Numbered from the stretch's first letter, positions 43,013 to 52,679 are shown. The stretch is DNA of 64,000 nt from Bradyrhizobium ivorense (GCF_900696085.1 NZ_CAADFC020000004.1:1371501-1435500); one strand, 5' to 3'. Notes: a model not told the origin generated them from the letters alone. Program-made: numbers and translations.

Positions 43013-43261
43013 TTGAAAATCAGAGACTTAACCTCCCGGGGAAGCGTGGATCAGATCATGAAGGAAGTAAAGAAGCAGGGCGGTCTCAACGCCGAGATTC
43101 AGTCCAGAATCGGCCACCAGCTTCGCGCCATGTACGATGACGTGGTGCGGCAGGGCGTGCCCGACCGCTTTGCGGAGCTGGTCCGCAAACTCGACGGGCC
43201 CGAGGCTGCCGCGGCGGCCGTCGCCGGGGGCGATACTGACAAGAACAATGGAGGGGACTAA
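43013..43261 (+). CDS. nepR: Anti-sigma factor NepR
   Basis: An 82-aa anti-sigma factor that holds EcfG inactive until PhyR binds it. The conserved core helices Q-S-R-I-G-H-Q-L-R-A-M-Y-D-D-V-V-R-Q-G-V-P-D-R-F are typical. The start appears to be a TTG at 43013 with GAGGAAG at proper distance; an ATG at 43058 would remove residues 1-15. The stop overlaps the ecfG start (TAATG), so the two proteins are made together. The C-terminus is an Ala/Gly/Asp tail. Confidence 0.9.
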   Translation: MKIRDLTSRGSVDQIMKEVKKQGGLNAEIQSRIGHQLRAMYDDVVRQGVPDRFAELVRKLDGPEAAAAAVAGGDTDKNNGGD

Positions 43262-43809
43262 TGCCTCTCACGAATGAACTTCGCGACGACATCCTGGCGT
43301 CGGTCCCGAGCCTGCGTGCCTTCGCGATCTCGTTGTCCGGTAATGGCGACCGCGCCGACGATCTGGTGCAGGAAACGCTGCTGCGCGCGATCGCCAATAT
43401 CGATTCGTTTCAGCCGGGCTCCAACCTGCCGGCCTGGCTGTTCACCATTCTGCGCAACCTGTTTCGCTCCGACTACCGCAAGCGGCGGCGCGAGGTGGAG
43501 GACGCCGAGGGCAACTACGCCAAGACGCTGAAGAGCCAGCCGTCGCAGGCCGCGCATCTGGAGTTCGAGGAATTCCGCGCCGCGCTCGACAAGCTGCCGC
43601 AGGACCAGCGCGAGGCGTTGATCCTGGTCGGCGCCTCCGGCTTCTCCTACGAGGACGCCGCGGCGATCTGCGGCTGCGCGGTCGGCACCATCAAGAGCCG
43701 CGTCAACCGCGCGCGATCCAAACTCTCCGCGCTGCTCTATGTCGACAGCGCCGAGGACTTTGGGCCCGACAACACCGTGCGCGCCGTGATCGGCGGCAAC
43801 GGCGGCTAA
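43261..43809 (+). CDS. General stress sigma factor EcfG
   Basis: A 182-aa extracytoplasmic-function sigma factor of the EcfG group. Region 2 (about residues 20-85) has D-D-L-V-Q-E-T-L-L-R-A-I, and region 4 (about 115-170) has L-P-Q-D-Q-R-E-A-L-I-L-V and the HTH A-A-I-C-G-C-A-V-G-T-I-K-S-R-V-N-R-A-R. It directs RNA polymerase to GGAAC-N16/17-CGTT promoters, of which several exact copies occur in this window. Follows nepR with one-base overlap and ends in a strong terminator. Confidence 0.96.
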   Translation: MPLTNELRDDILASVPSLRAFAISLSGNGDRADDLVQETLLRAIANIDSFQPGSNLPAWLFTILRNLFRSDYRKRRREVEDAEGNYAKTLKSQPSQAAHLEFEEFRAALDKLPQDQREALILVGASGFSYEDAAAICGCAVGTIKSRVNRARSKLSALLYVDSAEDFGPDNTVRAVIGGNGG

Positions 43810-43835
43810 GCGCGCAATCCGCCGAAAACGATAAG

Positions 43836-43865
43836 GGCGGCCCGACCAGGGCCGCCTTTATTGTT
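43836..43865 (+). terminator. Rho-independent terminator of nepR-ecfG
   Basis: Stem GGCGGCCC (43836-43843) / GGGCCGCC (43849-43856) with loop GACCA, then TTTATTGTTTTT. Confidence 0.9.
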
Positions 43866-43928
43866 TTTGTGCAGCTTGGTGCTCCAGAGCATGATAAGAT
43901 TAGGTTGAGCTGGCGCGGCACGGAGGTT

Positions 43929-44102
43929 CACCTCTCCCTTGGGAGAGGCATCGGCCGCCTTTGGCGGCCGTCCTTAAGGACGCCGAAGCGAAGCTTCGGC
44001 TATGGCGAAGTGCCGGGTGAGGGGTTACGGTCTCTCGTTGGAGCTGGAGCCCCTCACCCGATTTGCTGCGCAAATCGACCTCTCCCCGTCGGGGAGAGGT
44101 GG
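43929..44102. repeat. CACCTCTCCC...GGGAGAGGTG long inverted repeat
   Basis: Outer arms CACCTCTCCCTTGGGAGAG / CTCTCCCCGTCGGGGAGAGGTG enclose the GGCCGCC / GGCGGCC and GAAGCGAAGCTTCGG hairpins. A related element is at 54927-55123. It fills most of the 337-bp gap after the ecfG terminator. Confidence 0.8.
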
Positions 44103-44146
44103 ATCGAACCCGCGGTCAAACCGATTCAACCTAACTTCATCGCGCC

Positions 44147-47059
44147 CTAGCTCGCCATCGCATTTCTGAGCGCTGATGTCTTGAAGCCGTTCCTGAGCTC
44201 GAGGATTTTGGCGGCGATCTCGGTCACCGGCACCGGGTGGCTGAACAGGAAACCCTGGGCCTCGTTGCAGCCTTCGGCGCGCATGTGGTTGAGCTGCTCG
44301 ACCGTCTCGATGCCCTCGGCAATCGTCGTCATGCCGAGGCTCCTGCCGAGGCTGATCACCGCCCGCACGATCGATTTCGATCCATGGGTCGCGGTGGCGT
44401 CGCGGACGAAGGACTTGTCGATCTTGAGCTTGTCGAACGGGAAACTGCGCAGATAGCTCAGCGAGGAATAGCCGGTGCCGAAATCGTCGAGCGCGATGCG
44501 CAGCCCCTGCGCCTTCAGCTTGTGCAGCGTCGCCAGCGTCTCGGCGCTGTTGGCGAGGAAGACCGACTCGGTGATTTCGAGCTCGAGCCGGCGCGGCGAC
44601 AATTGCGACGCCGCGAGCGCGTCGGCGATGATGTCGATGAAGCCGGAATCGCGAAACTGCGCCGCGGAGACATTGACCGCAAGTTTCATCTCGCCCGGCC
44701 AGGTGACGGCCTGTTCGCAGGCCCGGTGCAGCACCCATTCGCCGAGCGGGCCGATCAGCCCGATCTCCTCGGCGATCGGGATGAACTGGTCGGGCGGCAC
44801 CATCCCGCGCTTCGGATGATGCCAGCGCAGCAGCGCCTCGAAGCCGCAGATGCGATCGAGGTGCAGGTCGTACAGCGGCTGGTAGTAGAGCGAGAATTCG
44901 TCCTTGGCCATCGCCTCGCGCAGATCGAGCTCGATCGCCCGGCGCCGCTGCAGGCTGGCGTCCATCGAGGGCTCGAAGAACCGCCAGGTGCCGCGGCCCT
45001 CCATCTTGGCGCGGTACAGCGCGACGTCGGCGTTCTTCAACAGCTTCTCGCCCGAGGTGCCGTCGCCCGGAGATATCGAGATGCCGACGCTGCAGCCGAC
45101 CACGACACGATGCCCGTTCAGCTCGTAGGGCATGCCGACGCATTCGACCATCCGTCGCGCAAGATGCTCGGCCTCCGCGCCGTCATGCAGGCCGGACTGG
45201 ATCACCGCGAATTCGTCGCCGCCGAGACGCGCGACGGTGTCGATCTCGCGGACGCAGGCGTTGAGCCGGTCCGCGACCGCGCACAGCAATTCGTCGCCCA
45301 CCGGGTGGCCCAGCGTGTCGTTGACCTGCTTGAAATTGTCGAGATCGAGACAGTGCACCGCAAAGCCGAGCCCGCGGCCGGCCTGCGCGACCGCAAGCTC
45401 GATCCGTTCGGCCAGCAGAGTGCGGTTCGGCAACCGCGTCAGCGCGTCGTGCCGCGCCATGAACGCGATCTGCGACTCGGCGCGCTGCTGCTCGGTGACG
45501 TCCTCGCAGGTGACCAGCCAGCCGCCGTCCGTGGTCGGCCGCTGCGCGATCGAAATGATCCGCCCGTCGGCGAGATGCTGCAGATAGTTGCCACCCTCGT
45601 TCTGCGCGAGCGAGCGGTCGCGTTCCGCCATCAGGTCGACCACGGTGCAGCTGCCGTGATTGCCGGCGGCGATGCTCAGACCGAAGATGTCCTCCATCGT
45701 CATGCCGGGGACGACGAGCTCGGGGGAAATATCGAATATCTCGCAGAACCTGCGGTTGGCGACCTGCAGCCGCGCCTCGCTGTTGTAGAGGCACAGCCCC
45801 TGCGACATGTGGGTCAGCGCCGCATCGAGCCGCAGATTGGTCTCGTGCAGCTCGGCCTTCTGCTGCCGCAGCGTGGTGATGTCGCTGTAGACCAGGATGA
45901 CGCCGCCCTCCTGGGTCTCGCTGCGGCTGACCCGCAACCAGCGCCCGTCGGGAAGCTGCGCCTCGCTGGCGAACGGATCGCTGTCGCTGTCGATTGCGGC
46001 GGTCGCCGGCGCCGCGGCATCGAGCCGGTCCGAATGCAGGAGCTGCGGCGACAGATGGATCAGCTCGCTGGCGCGCGAATTGGCCAGCGCGATCTGGCCG
46101 TCGGCGTCGAGCAGCACGACGCCTTCGCGGGAGCTCTCCAGCGCATCGGACAGCCGCGCCTGCGCGGAGCGGCGTTCCGACACCTCCTGATTGACCGTCC
46201 GCCGGATGTTGTCGCGCATGGTTTCCATCGCGCCGAGCAGCGTGCCGAGCTCGTCGGTGCCGCCCTTCGGGATCGTCGCGTTGAGGTCGCCGTCGGCGAT
46301 GCGCCGCGCGGCCCGGGACGCAATGGCGACCGGCCCGATGACGCGGCGCGCCAGCAGCCACGAGAACAGCGCCGACAGAAACAGTGCGAGGGTCAGCCCG
46401 GCGACGTTGAGCTGCAGATCGCGCCGGATCGTCGAGAGCGCGCGCTGCCGGAACAGGAAGCCGTCGCCGGCGGTGTAGTTGACCAGCAGCTCGACCTGCT
46501 GGCTGACGATCCTGGAGTAGCGGTCGACGTCGCCGATCGAGGTGCCGGGCGTATCGCTCGCGAAGCTGCCGTCGGAGGAGGATTCGACCGCGATGCGGTG
46601 CAGCGCCATCCAGGCGTCGGCGGCTTCCTGCACCTTGGCGGCGGCGTTCGCCGCCCGCGAGGACTGCGAGCGGTCGGCGGCGATCGCGAGGTCTTCCGAC
46701 AGCGTCTTGGCGAGTTCGTCGATCTGCTTGTCGAGGCTGGCGTGGATCGCCGGGTCGGTGGTTAACAGGCGCTGCGACGAGGCGACCCGCATCGCCGCGA
46801 AGTCGGCACCCGCGGCACGGGCATAGTTGATCGACATCAGGGATTCGTCGAACGTCCGCGTCACCAGATCGCCGGCATGGCGGATGCCGAGGGTCGAGTA
46901 GCCGCCGAGCGCCACCGCAATGGCGCTCATCGCCAGGCAAAAGATCAGGATCTGGGTGCGAATCGATCCCGTGGTCAGGGCAAGCCTCGAAAGACGACCG
47001 GCCGCGAACTGGAAAGCCGCAACACTTTTCACCTTGAGGTTGTCGAAGACCGTATCCAT
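44147..47059 (-). CDS. GGDEF-EAL protein with PAS and HAMP domains
   Basis: A ~970-aa membrane-bound cyclic-di-GMP enzyme. A TM helix is near residues 36-54, followed by a helical periplasmic region, TM2 near 205-225, HAMP, and two PAS-like domains. A GGDEF domain with intact G-G-D-E-F comes next, and a C-terminal EAL domain with E-A-L-L-R-W, E-L-E-I-T-E-S, D-D-F-G-T-G-Y-S-S and K-I-D-K-S-F. Both catalytic signatures are complete, so it could make and degrade c-di-GMP. ATG at 47059 chosen; a GTG at 47116 would add 19 residues. The stop is next to a repeat downstream of ecfG; no operon partner. Confidence 0.94.
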   Translation of the reverse strand: MDTVFDNLKVKSVAAFQFAAGRLSRLALTTGSIRTQILIFCLAMSAIAVALGGYSTLGIRHAGDLVTRTFDESLMSINYARAAGADFAAMRVASSQRLLTTDPAIHASLDKQIDELAKTLSEDLAIAADRSQSSRAANAAAKVQEAADAWMALHRIAVESSSDGSFASDTPGTSIGDVDRYSRIVSQQVELLVNYTAGDGFLFRQRALSTIRRDLQLNVAGLTLALFLSALFSWLLARRVIGPVAIASRAARRIADGDLNATIPKGGTDELGTLLGAMETMRDNIRRTVNQEVSERRSAQARLSDALESSREGVVLLDADGQIALANSRASELIHLSPQLLHSDRLDAAAPATAAIDSDSDPFASEAQLPDGRWLRVSRSETQEGGVILVYSDITTLRQQKAELHETNLRLDAALTHMSQGLCLYNSEARLQVANRRFCEIFDISPELVVPGMTMEDIFGLSIAAGNHGSCTVVDLMAERDRSLAQNEGGNYLQHLADGRIISIAQRPTTDGGWLVTCEDVTEQQRAESQIAFMARHDALTRLPNRTLLAERIELAVAQAGRGLGFAVHCLDLDNFKQVNDTLGHPVGDELLCAVADRLNACVREIDTVARLGGDEFAVIQSGLHDGAEAEHLARRMVECVGMPYELNGHRVVVGCSVGISISPGDGTSGEKLLKNADVALYRAKMEGRGTWRFFEPSMDASLQRRRAIELDLREAMAKDEFSLYYQPLYDLHLDRICGFEALLRWHHPKRGMVPPDQFIPIAEEIGLIGPLGEWVLHRACEQAVTWPGEMKLAVNVSAAQFRDSGFIDIIADALAASQLSPRRLELEITESVFLANSAETLATLHKLKAQGLRIALDDFGTGYSSLSYLRSFPFDKLKIDKSFVRDATATHGSKSIVRAVISLGRSLGMTTIAEGIETVEQLNHMRAEGCNEAQGFLFSHPVPVTEIAAKILELRNGFKTSALRNAMAS

Positions 47060-47271
47060 ACCCGCGTTTGCCGTGCTGCCGTGCTCGCTGCTCAAGCCAC
47101 GCAAAGGGCGCGGCACTGCGGAAATGATTGTTGGCTCAAATTCCGCTAGTAGTGACCGGAACTGATGCTGAAATCGTTAAGATGAGCTGGCGATAATCCG
47201 CACCTCAGGTAATCCGGCGAGCACATTTGTGCCTTAGGGTTCCGGGTATCGGACGTTGATGCGGGGTTGAC

Positions 47272-47637
47272 ATGCAGTCAGGCTTGTTGCGCACCTCGCG
47301 CGTGGCCCAGCGCGGCCGCGTGCAGTTTCTGATTGTGATCTTCACGGGAATCCTTGCAGGAGCGGCCCTGGGCGCGGGCCCGTATACCATTTCGCAGAAG
47401 GATCGCGAATTCAGGCCGGCGCAGATTGCGATCAAGCGCGGCGAGACTTTACGATTCATTAACGATGATGGGGAACTGTTGCATCACGCTTATTTGAGCA
47501 CCGACACTTTCAGCTTCGACTCCGGCGATCAGCAGCCGGGCAGCAAGTTCGACGTCGCCTTCTCGGTGCCCGGCGACTTCATGGTGCTGTGCGGCATTCA
47601 TCCGAAGATGAAGCTCGCCGTCCACGTCGCCAAATGA
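47272..47637 (+). CDS. Cupredoxin (plastocyanin/azurin-like)
   Basis: A 121-aa small blue-copper-type protein with an N-terminal signal anchor (about residues 18-36) and a single cupredoxin domain. The copper ligands are seen as His in L-L-H-H-A-Y and Cys, His, Met in V-L-C-G-I-H-P-K-M. It should act in the periplasm as an electron carrier or copper-binding protein. Partner enzymes are not obvious, although a di-heme peroxidase gene lies 1.5 kb away. Convergent with the membrane protein gene. Confidence 0.85.
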   Translation: MQSGLLRTSRVAQRGRVQFLIVIFTGILAGAALGAGPYTISQKDREFRPAQIAIKRGETLRFINDDGELLHHAYLSTDTFSFDSGDQQPGSKFDVAFSVPGDFMVLCGIHPKMKLAVHVAK

Positions 47638-47670
47638 TGCCGGAGGTAACGATCCTGCCGGCAACGATCG

Positions 47671-48735
47671 CTACAGGATCGACGTCTTGAACAGCGCGGC
47701 GTGCCCGACATAGTAGACGAACAGCGTCGCCGCCAGCGCGGCGCAGAGCCCGACCGGGGCAAGCCACGGCGCGCGGCGATCGCCCGCCGATACCCGGTTG
47801 TCGCAGACGATCGCGAGCAGCACGGCGATGATCGCCGAGTGGCCGATGGTGTCGAGCTTGCCGAATTCGAAGCACGCGCTGATGAACATTCCGGTCAGCA
47901 CGGCTGCCGCACAGCGCCGGATCAGCGGCGTCCACATCAAGGCAAAGGCGAGCACGAATTCCACCATGCCTGCGGCGCGCATGTAGAACTCGTTGTCGAA
48001 GCCGAGGGTGATCGAGGCGTGCTCGATCAGGAGCGGAAAGCTCCATTCGGGATAGGCCCATTTCTCGATCGAGGCCCACATCAGGGTTATTCCGGCGGCA
48101 TACCGCATCACGTCGAGCGGCACGACACCGAACAAATCCTTTTTCAGCCCGACCAGCGCCAGATAGCCGGCGACGCCGAGAAAGATCGGATAGTCGGCGA
48201 GATGGAAGACGCCGTAATTGTAGACCCCGATGCCGAACAGGATCGCGATCCCCGCCGCCGACAGCGGCATCGTCCGCCGCGACAGCATGCCCGCGGCAAT
48301 GCCGAGTTGCAGCGCGCCGACCAGCGGTGACGCCGTCTTCAACTCGGGCGTCAGCAGGATGCCGCCCACCGCCCAGATCGAGATGAAGAAGAACGCAGTG
48401 ACGGCGCGCATCATCACTTCGGTGTGCCGCTGCAATCCCTCGGTGATGCGATCCATCGCGCGGATCGTCGCGGCGCCCAGCGAGGTGGGCTCGATCAGGC
48501 AGCCGGCAAGCAGCCAGAATACCGCGATGCCGAGCAGCAGCTCGAAATCGAGACAGAGTACATTCTCGAGTCCCCGCGGCTGCCCGGCGACATCGAACGC
48601 GCAAAACCATTTGACATGCGCCTCGGCAGACCGTGCCGACACCACGCAAAACAGGAGCGCTACGATGCACCTGGCGAACAAGGAGCGCCCACGGAGTGCC
48701 GTACCGGCCTCTCGCCCCCATTCACTGAACATCAC
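47671..48735 (-). CDS. DoxX-like integral membrane protein
   Basis: A 354-aa protein with a signal-like first helix ending at S-A-E-A-H and about nine further membrane helices. The R-Y-A-A-G-I-T-L-M-W-A-S-I-E-K-W-A-Y-P-E segment resembles the DoxX/terminal-oxidase-associated membrane family. No catalytic residues are evident and the substrate or partner is unknown. ATG at 48735 or the next ATG. Lies tail to tail with the cupredoxin gene. Confidence 0.72.
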   Translation of the reverse strand: MMFSEWGREAGTALRGRSLFARCIVALLFCVVSARSAEAHVKWFCAFDVAGQPRGLENVLCLDFELLLGIAVFWLLAGCLIEPTSLGAATIRAMDRITEGLQRHTEVMMRAVTAFFFISIWAVGGILLTPELKTASPLVGALQLGIAAGMLSRRTMPLSAAGIAILFGIGVYNYGVFHLADYPIFLGVAGYLALVGLKKDLFGVVPLDVMRYAAGITLMWASIEKWAYPEWSFPLLIEHASITLGFDNEFYMRAAGMVEFVLAFALMWTPLIRRCAAAVLTGMFISACFEFGKLDTIGHSAIIAVLLAIVCDNRVSAGDRRAPWLAPVGLCAALAATLFVYYVGHAALFKTSIL

Positions 48736-48956
48736 ACCGACTGCCCACGCTTAACGACTTGTTCCAACTTACATCAAATCTTAACGATTTGCCCGGCCAC
48801 GGACACCTTTGGTTGCATTGTGGTTAACCGTTCTGCCCGGTAGCGGGCACTCGTTTTCACGCGGCAGTTGCATAAAGCTTTAGCTAATTCCAGCACGGGA
48901 GCTCAATTCAACTGTCCTATGAAGGCTCCGAACACGTCGGATCGGGAGGCCGCGCC

Positions 48957-49121
48957 ATGTTCGGAGCTGCGTTGAGCGTCGTCAGTATCGGGGTGGGGTC
49001 GGCGCTCGCCTTCGCGACAAAGTTGTACCCATCGCGCACTGCGGCTCTGGAGGCCTGCGCCGGCGCGTTCCTGCTCGTCGGGCTCGGCCTGCTCGGATCG
49101 GCGCTGCCTCACCTGCTCTGA
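48957..49121 (+). CDS. 54-aa small membrane protein
   Basis: A 54-aa protein with two hydrophobic stretches (about residues 3-20 and 34-52) around a short polar L-Y-P-S-R-T-A-A-L-E-A turn. GGGAGG stands 8 bases before the ATG. Found alone between convergent or divergent neighbours; no family recognised. The 220 bp before it contain no other gene that I can support. Confidence 0.6.
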   Translation: MFGAALSVVSIGVGSALAFATKLYPSRTAALEACAGAFLLVGLGLLGSALPHLL

Positions 49122-49154
49122 CAGGCGTCCGCGCCGATAGGCTTGCGGCCGCGA

Positions 49155-50180
49155 TCAGCGCGGCAATCTTGGGCCTGCGGGAACCGGTGAATTCGCGGTC
49201 AGGGTTTGCAGAAACGCGATCAGGTCGTCCTTCTCGCTTGCCGTCAGCGACAACGGCCTGATGTCGGGCGATCGGCTCGGCCGGTCGACCCCGCCCTTGT
49301 TGTAGAGCTCGATCACATCGTCCAGCGTCGCGACCGATCCGTCGTGCATGTAGGGGGCGCGGCGCGCCACGTCACGCAATGTCGGGGTCTTGAACGCGAA
49401 GCGCAGCTTCGCCGACGCCGGAAAGAAGCGGCCGCGGCCGATGTCATGGCCCTTGGCGGTGCCGATATCCTGAAAGGAGCCGTCCGAGAACGACGGGCCG
49501 CTGTGGCAGGCGGCGCAACGCGCCTTGCCGTTGAATAGCTCGAAGCCGTGCTGTGCCGCCGGGCTGATCGCGCTGTTGTCGCCCCTGATCCAGCGGTCGA
49601 ACGGCGCCTCGCCCGCCACGATCGAGCGCTCGAAGGTCGCCAGCGATGCTTCGATCCTCGGCCGCGTGATCGCGCCATCGCCGAAGGCGCGGGTGAACGC
49701 ATCGACATAGCCGGGGATGGCGGAGAGCCGCGCAAGCAGTTCGGGCTCCGTCATGTTCATGTTGGCCGGATTCTCGATCGGCCCGAACGCGACCGATTCC
49801 AGCGTCTTGAACTTGCCGTCCCAGCCGAGCGGCTCGAAGAAGGCGACATCGATCAGGGTCGGCGAGCGGATCGGCAGGCCCTTCGGATCTTCGCCGACGG
49901 CGCGCGGCAGGCCGTCGCCCCATGAGAGCGCCGGGTTGTGGCAGGTCGCGCAGGCGCGCGTCTTCGACCGCGACAGCAGCGGATCGAAGAACAGCATCTG
50001 CCCAAGCGTGGATTTCGCCTCGGACCACGGATTGCTGGCGGGATAGGGAACGGCGTCCGGCCGGCGATAGCTGGCGCGGCCTGCCGCGACGCTGCCGGGT
50101 GCCGTCGTCGCGTTCAACGCAAACGACAGCCCGACCGGCGCAAGTGCCGCGAGCAAGGTCAGGCCGACCCAAAGTCTCAT
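49155..50180 (-). CDS. Di-heme cytochrome c peroxidase/MauG family protein
   Basis: A 341-aa periplasmic protein with signal peptide and two c-type heme sites, C-A-T-C-H-N-P in the N-terminal half and C-A-A-C-H-S-G in the C-terminal half. The layout of bacterial CcpA/MauG proteins is preserved, including W-G-D-G-L-P-R-A and T-P-T-L-R-D-V-A-R-R-A-P-Y-M-H-D-G. It probably reduces H2O2 with electrons from a cytochrome or cupredoxin, though MauG-like protein oxidation is possible. No mau genes are nearby. Confidence 0.9.
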   Translation of the reverse strand: MRLWVGLTLLAALAPVGLSFALNATTAPGSVAAGRASYRRPDAVPYPASNPWSEAKSTLGQMLFFDPLLSRSKTRACATCHNPALSWGDGLPRAVGEDPKGLPIRSPTLIDVAFFEPLGWDGKFKTLESVAFGPIENPANMNMTEPELLARLSAIPGYVDAFTRAFGDGAITRPRIEASLATFERSIVAGEAPFDRWIRGDNSAISPAAQHGFELFNGKARCAACHSGPSFSDGSFQDIGTAKGHDIGRGRFFPASAKLRFAFKTPTLRDVARRAPYMHDGSVATLDDVIELYNKGGVDRPSRSPDIRPLSLTASEKDDLIAFLQTLTANSPVPAGPRLPR

Positions 50181-50600
50181 TGGGTTCCTCAGACGGTATC
50201 CTGCCCGCTATATGCACAAGCATATTCAATGAAGTTTTAACGATCGGTTGCGGGGATTACGGACGGGAGCCAGGATTCCCGTTGAGGGGTGGGTGCTGTG
50301 TGCCCGCGTAGGTGAGCAGGCCGCTCAGGCTCCCTCTCCCCTTGCGGGGAGCGGGGGGAGCGTTGGGGACAGGGGTGGTGGCCCCGGGCGAGATGGCCGA
50401 CGCGATTCGAGCCCTCACAATTCGAGTTGCGCGATCTGGTTGGCATTCGGAGAGAGTCCCCGTGGGTACCCCTCTCCCTAGCCCTCCCCCGCAAGGGGGG
50501 AGGGAACCCGGCCGCTGGTGCTTCCCTTACGCGGGCCGAGGTCGGCTGGTTCCGATCAGACGCCGCTCAAGGCCCCTATCCCGTCACGATTGCTGACCAT
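50181..50600. other. Long intergenic region between peroxidase and kinase genes
   Basis: 420 bp between the start of the peroxidase gene and the end of the kinase gene, largely filled by the repeat at 50311-50532. I see no coding gene here. Confidence 0.6.
50311..50532. repeat. CTCCCC...GGGGAG inverted repeat
   Basis: Same family as 23296-23520: outer GGTGAGCAGGCCGCTCAGGC and inner CCCTCCCCCGCAAGGGGGGAGGG arms around an unrelated centre. Confidence 0.8.
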
Positions 50601-52277
50601 TCACTTCTTCACCGGGCGCAGCGGCGCCGAAAACTGCTCGGTGCGGTCGCGCTCGGTCATGTCGACGACGGTGTCCATAGGCGCGGTGAGCTCGTAGACG
50701 TAGGAGACGTCGGTGAAGTAGCGCTTGGCGGTGCCGCCGAGCGCTTCGGGCGCGACGCGGTCGAGCAGGATCAGGCCGAAATCGCTGTCGGCGCGCCGCG
50801 TCGCCTGGCTGGTGTTGAACTCCTCCCAGCGGAAATGGAAGATCGCGTCGGCGGCATCGCCGTTGACCTCCCAATTGGCCACGATGTGCGGATGCTTGCC
50901 GACCAGCGACAGCCCCTCGTCGGAATGCGATGCGAGCTCGAAGAACAGCAGCGACAGCGATTGCGCGGCGCGGGCGCTGACGGTGATGTCGGGGCCGTTG
51001 ACCGCGATGCGGTCTGCGTGCGGGATCGAGCGCGACTCGAACAGGCCCTTCAGCTTGACGCCCTGCCACTGGCTCTCGCTGAGCAGCGTCACCACGTTCG
51101 ACATCGCATGAATGCGCCCGATCAAGAGCTCGCGCGCGACGTCGATGTCGGTGCCATGGCGCAGCGTGCGCGTCACGATCGACTGGATCACGGCGAGGAT
51201 GTTCTTGACCCGATGATTGAGCTCGTCGATCACGGCGGTCAGCCGCCGCTCGAAGCCGATCCGGACCTCGATCTCGCGGCTGAGCCGCAGATTGTTGTAG
51301 GCGACGTAGCCGAACAGGCCGCAGACGATGCCGGTCAGCGCAAGCCCGATCGCGGCGACGATGGTCGCAGTCTGCTGCGCGCGCACGGTGGCGTTGCTCT
51401 TGGCGTAGTAGTCGAGCGACCAGTCGCGGCCGCCGAACGTCACGGTGCGAACCATCGACGGCAGCGGACCGTCCTGACGCACCGCGCGCGAGGTGACGAC
51501 GCCCTGCTCGTTGGCGGTGAACTCATCATTGGAATCGCGCGGATCCTTCAGCGCCACGGCAAACAGCGAGGTGTCGTCATTGGTCAGCATCAGCGACGAC
51601 AGCTCGTAGGAAAAGGTGACGAAGCCGGCCGGCTCCGACGCGCCCTCCTGGAACACCGGCGCGGCAAGCGCGACGCCGATCGGGCCATTTTGCCGCAACA
51701 GCGGAATCGGATCCGAGGCCACCGGCTTCGCCTCGGCCATCGCCTTGGTCAGCATCGGGCCGACCACGGAGTGGCGGTCGAAGGCGCGGCCCGGGATGCT
51801 CAGCGTCTCCGGGTTGCGCGGCTCGACGTCCATCAAGACGTTGATCGGCTTGACGAGCGCCTTGATGTCGAGCGGCTGGTCGTCGAAATCCCTGATCTGC
51901 GGGTTGGTGAAGCCTGCGGCCTTCAGCTCCGCCTCGGCCGCGGTCAGCTCGTTCGGCCTCAGCCGCGCGATCCAGGTGGCGACGACGAAGTCGGTCTTGA
52001 AGGCGTAGATCGCCGAGCGCAGCGGCTGCAGCATGTTGGCCTTCACCATCGACGGCGCCCGGAACAGGCCGGAGGCCACCCGCGCCAGCAGCTCGCGCTC
52101 GGTCAGGCGGTCCTGCACCAGGCTGGCGTGAACGTCGATCGCCCGCGCCAGCGCGATGCCGTCGATCGCCAGCTCCTGATCGTGCACCCGATAGGCCGCG
52201 AGACCGGAGAGCAGGATCCCGATCAACGCGATCAAGGCGACGATAAAGCCCAGCCGAACCACGCGTTTACTCGGCAA
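50601..52277 (-). CDS. CHASE-domain HWE/HisKA_2 sensor kinase with altered ATP site
   Basis: A 558-aa membrane sensor. TM1 is near residues 8-28, an extracellular CHASE-like domain of about 240 residues follows, and TM2 is near 283-305. The HisKA_2 phospho-acceptor block reads E-L-N-H-R-V-K-N-I-L-A with the His intact. In the ATP-binding domain the N-box normally reads H-E-L-A-T-N-A; here it reads F-F-E-L-A-S-H-S, lacking the Mg-binding Asn, and the later G-G-P segment is replaced by F-N-T. Kinase activity is therefore doubtful. HWE-type proteins commonly feed PhyR, so it may influence the stress response. Confidence 0.85.
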   Translation of the reverse strand: MPSKRVVRLGFIVALIALIGILLSGLAAYRVHDQELAIDGIALARAIDVHASLVQDRLTERELLARVASGLFRAPSMVKANMLQPLRSAIYAFKTDFVVATWIARLRPNELTAAEAELKAAGFTNPQIRDFDDQPLDIKALVKPINVLMDVEPRNPETLSIPGRAFDRHSVVGPMLTKAMAEAKPVASDPIPLLRQNGPIGVALAAPVFQEGASEPAGFVTFSYELSSLMLTNDDTSLFAVALKDPRDSNDEFTANEQGVVTSRAVRQDGPLPSMVRTVTFGGRDWSLDYYAKSNATVRAQQTATIVAAIGLALTGIVCGLFGYVAYNNLRLSREIEVRIGFERRLTAVIDELNHRVKNILAVIQSIVTRTLRHGTDIDVARELLIGRIHAMSNVVTLLSESQWQGVKLKGLFESRSIPHADRIAVNGPDITVSARAAQSLSLLFFELASHSDEGLSLVGKHPHIVANWEVNGDAADAIFHFRWEEFNTSQATRRADSDFGLILLDRVAPEALGGTAKRYFTDVSYVYELTAPMDTVVDMTERDRTEQFSAPLRPVKK

Positions 52278-52536
52278 TCAAGGGGTGGCGAAACGGGACG
52301 GATGGCATCTCGGGTCTGCGGGGGCGGCGACAAATCAACACGTGAAGTACACCAGCCGCACCGGAATATGGAGTAGCGATCATTGGTACGCAACTGAAGC
52401 CGGTCGGCAGCATTAACGCCGACGCCACCCGGCCGATGATTGGCGGCGCCAAGGATTGCTAATCGGCAAAGTTGGCAATTGTTCCGGCGATTGCACAGCT
52501 TTTTTGCGGCGGGGGGAGCTCGGTACGGCTGCTTCC
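52278..52536. other. Upstream region of the kinase gene, no gene seen
   Basis: About 260 bp between the kinase start and the next repeat. I could not support any gene or clear promoter in it. Confidence 0.55.
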
Positions 52537-52644
52537 CCGTCATCCTGAGGTGCGCGCTCTTGCGCGCCTCGAAGGATGAATCGGCCACTGACCGGGCCGT
52601 CGACCCTTCGAGGCTCGCAAGGGCTCGCACCTCAGGGTGACGGG
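52537..52644. repeat. GTCATCC hairpin repeat
   Basis: Copy of the family at 16420-16529, with ends CCGTCATCCTGAGGTGCGCGC and GCTCGCACCTCAGGGTGACGG, just before the ureG stop. Confidence 0.85.
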
Positions 52645-52679
52645 ACCAAGATCGGGTTGGTAACGCTTCGCCACAATGA

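Noticed and set aside
44237..46765. 842-codon plus-strand frame opposite the GGDEF-EAL gene
   Set aside because: Antisense shadow; the minus-strand frame has complete c-di-GMP motifs.
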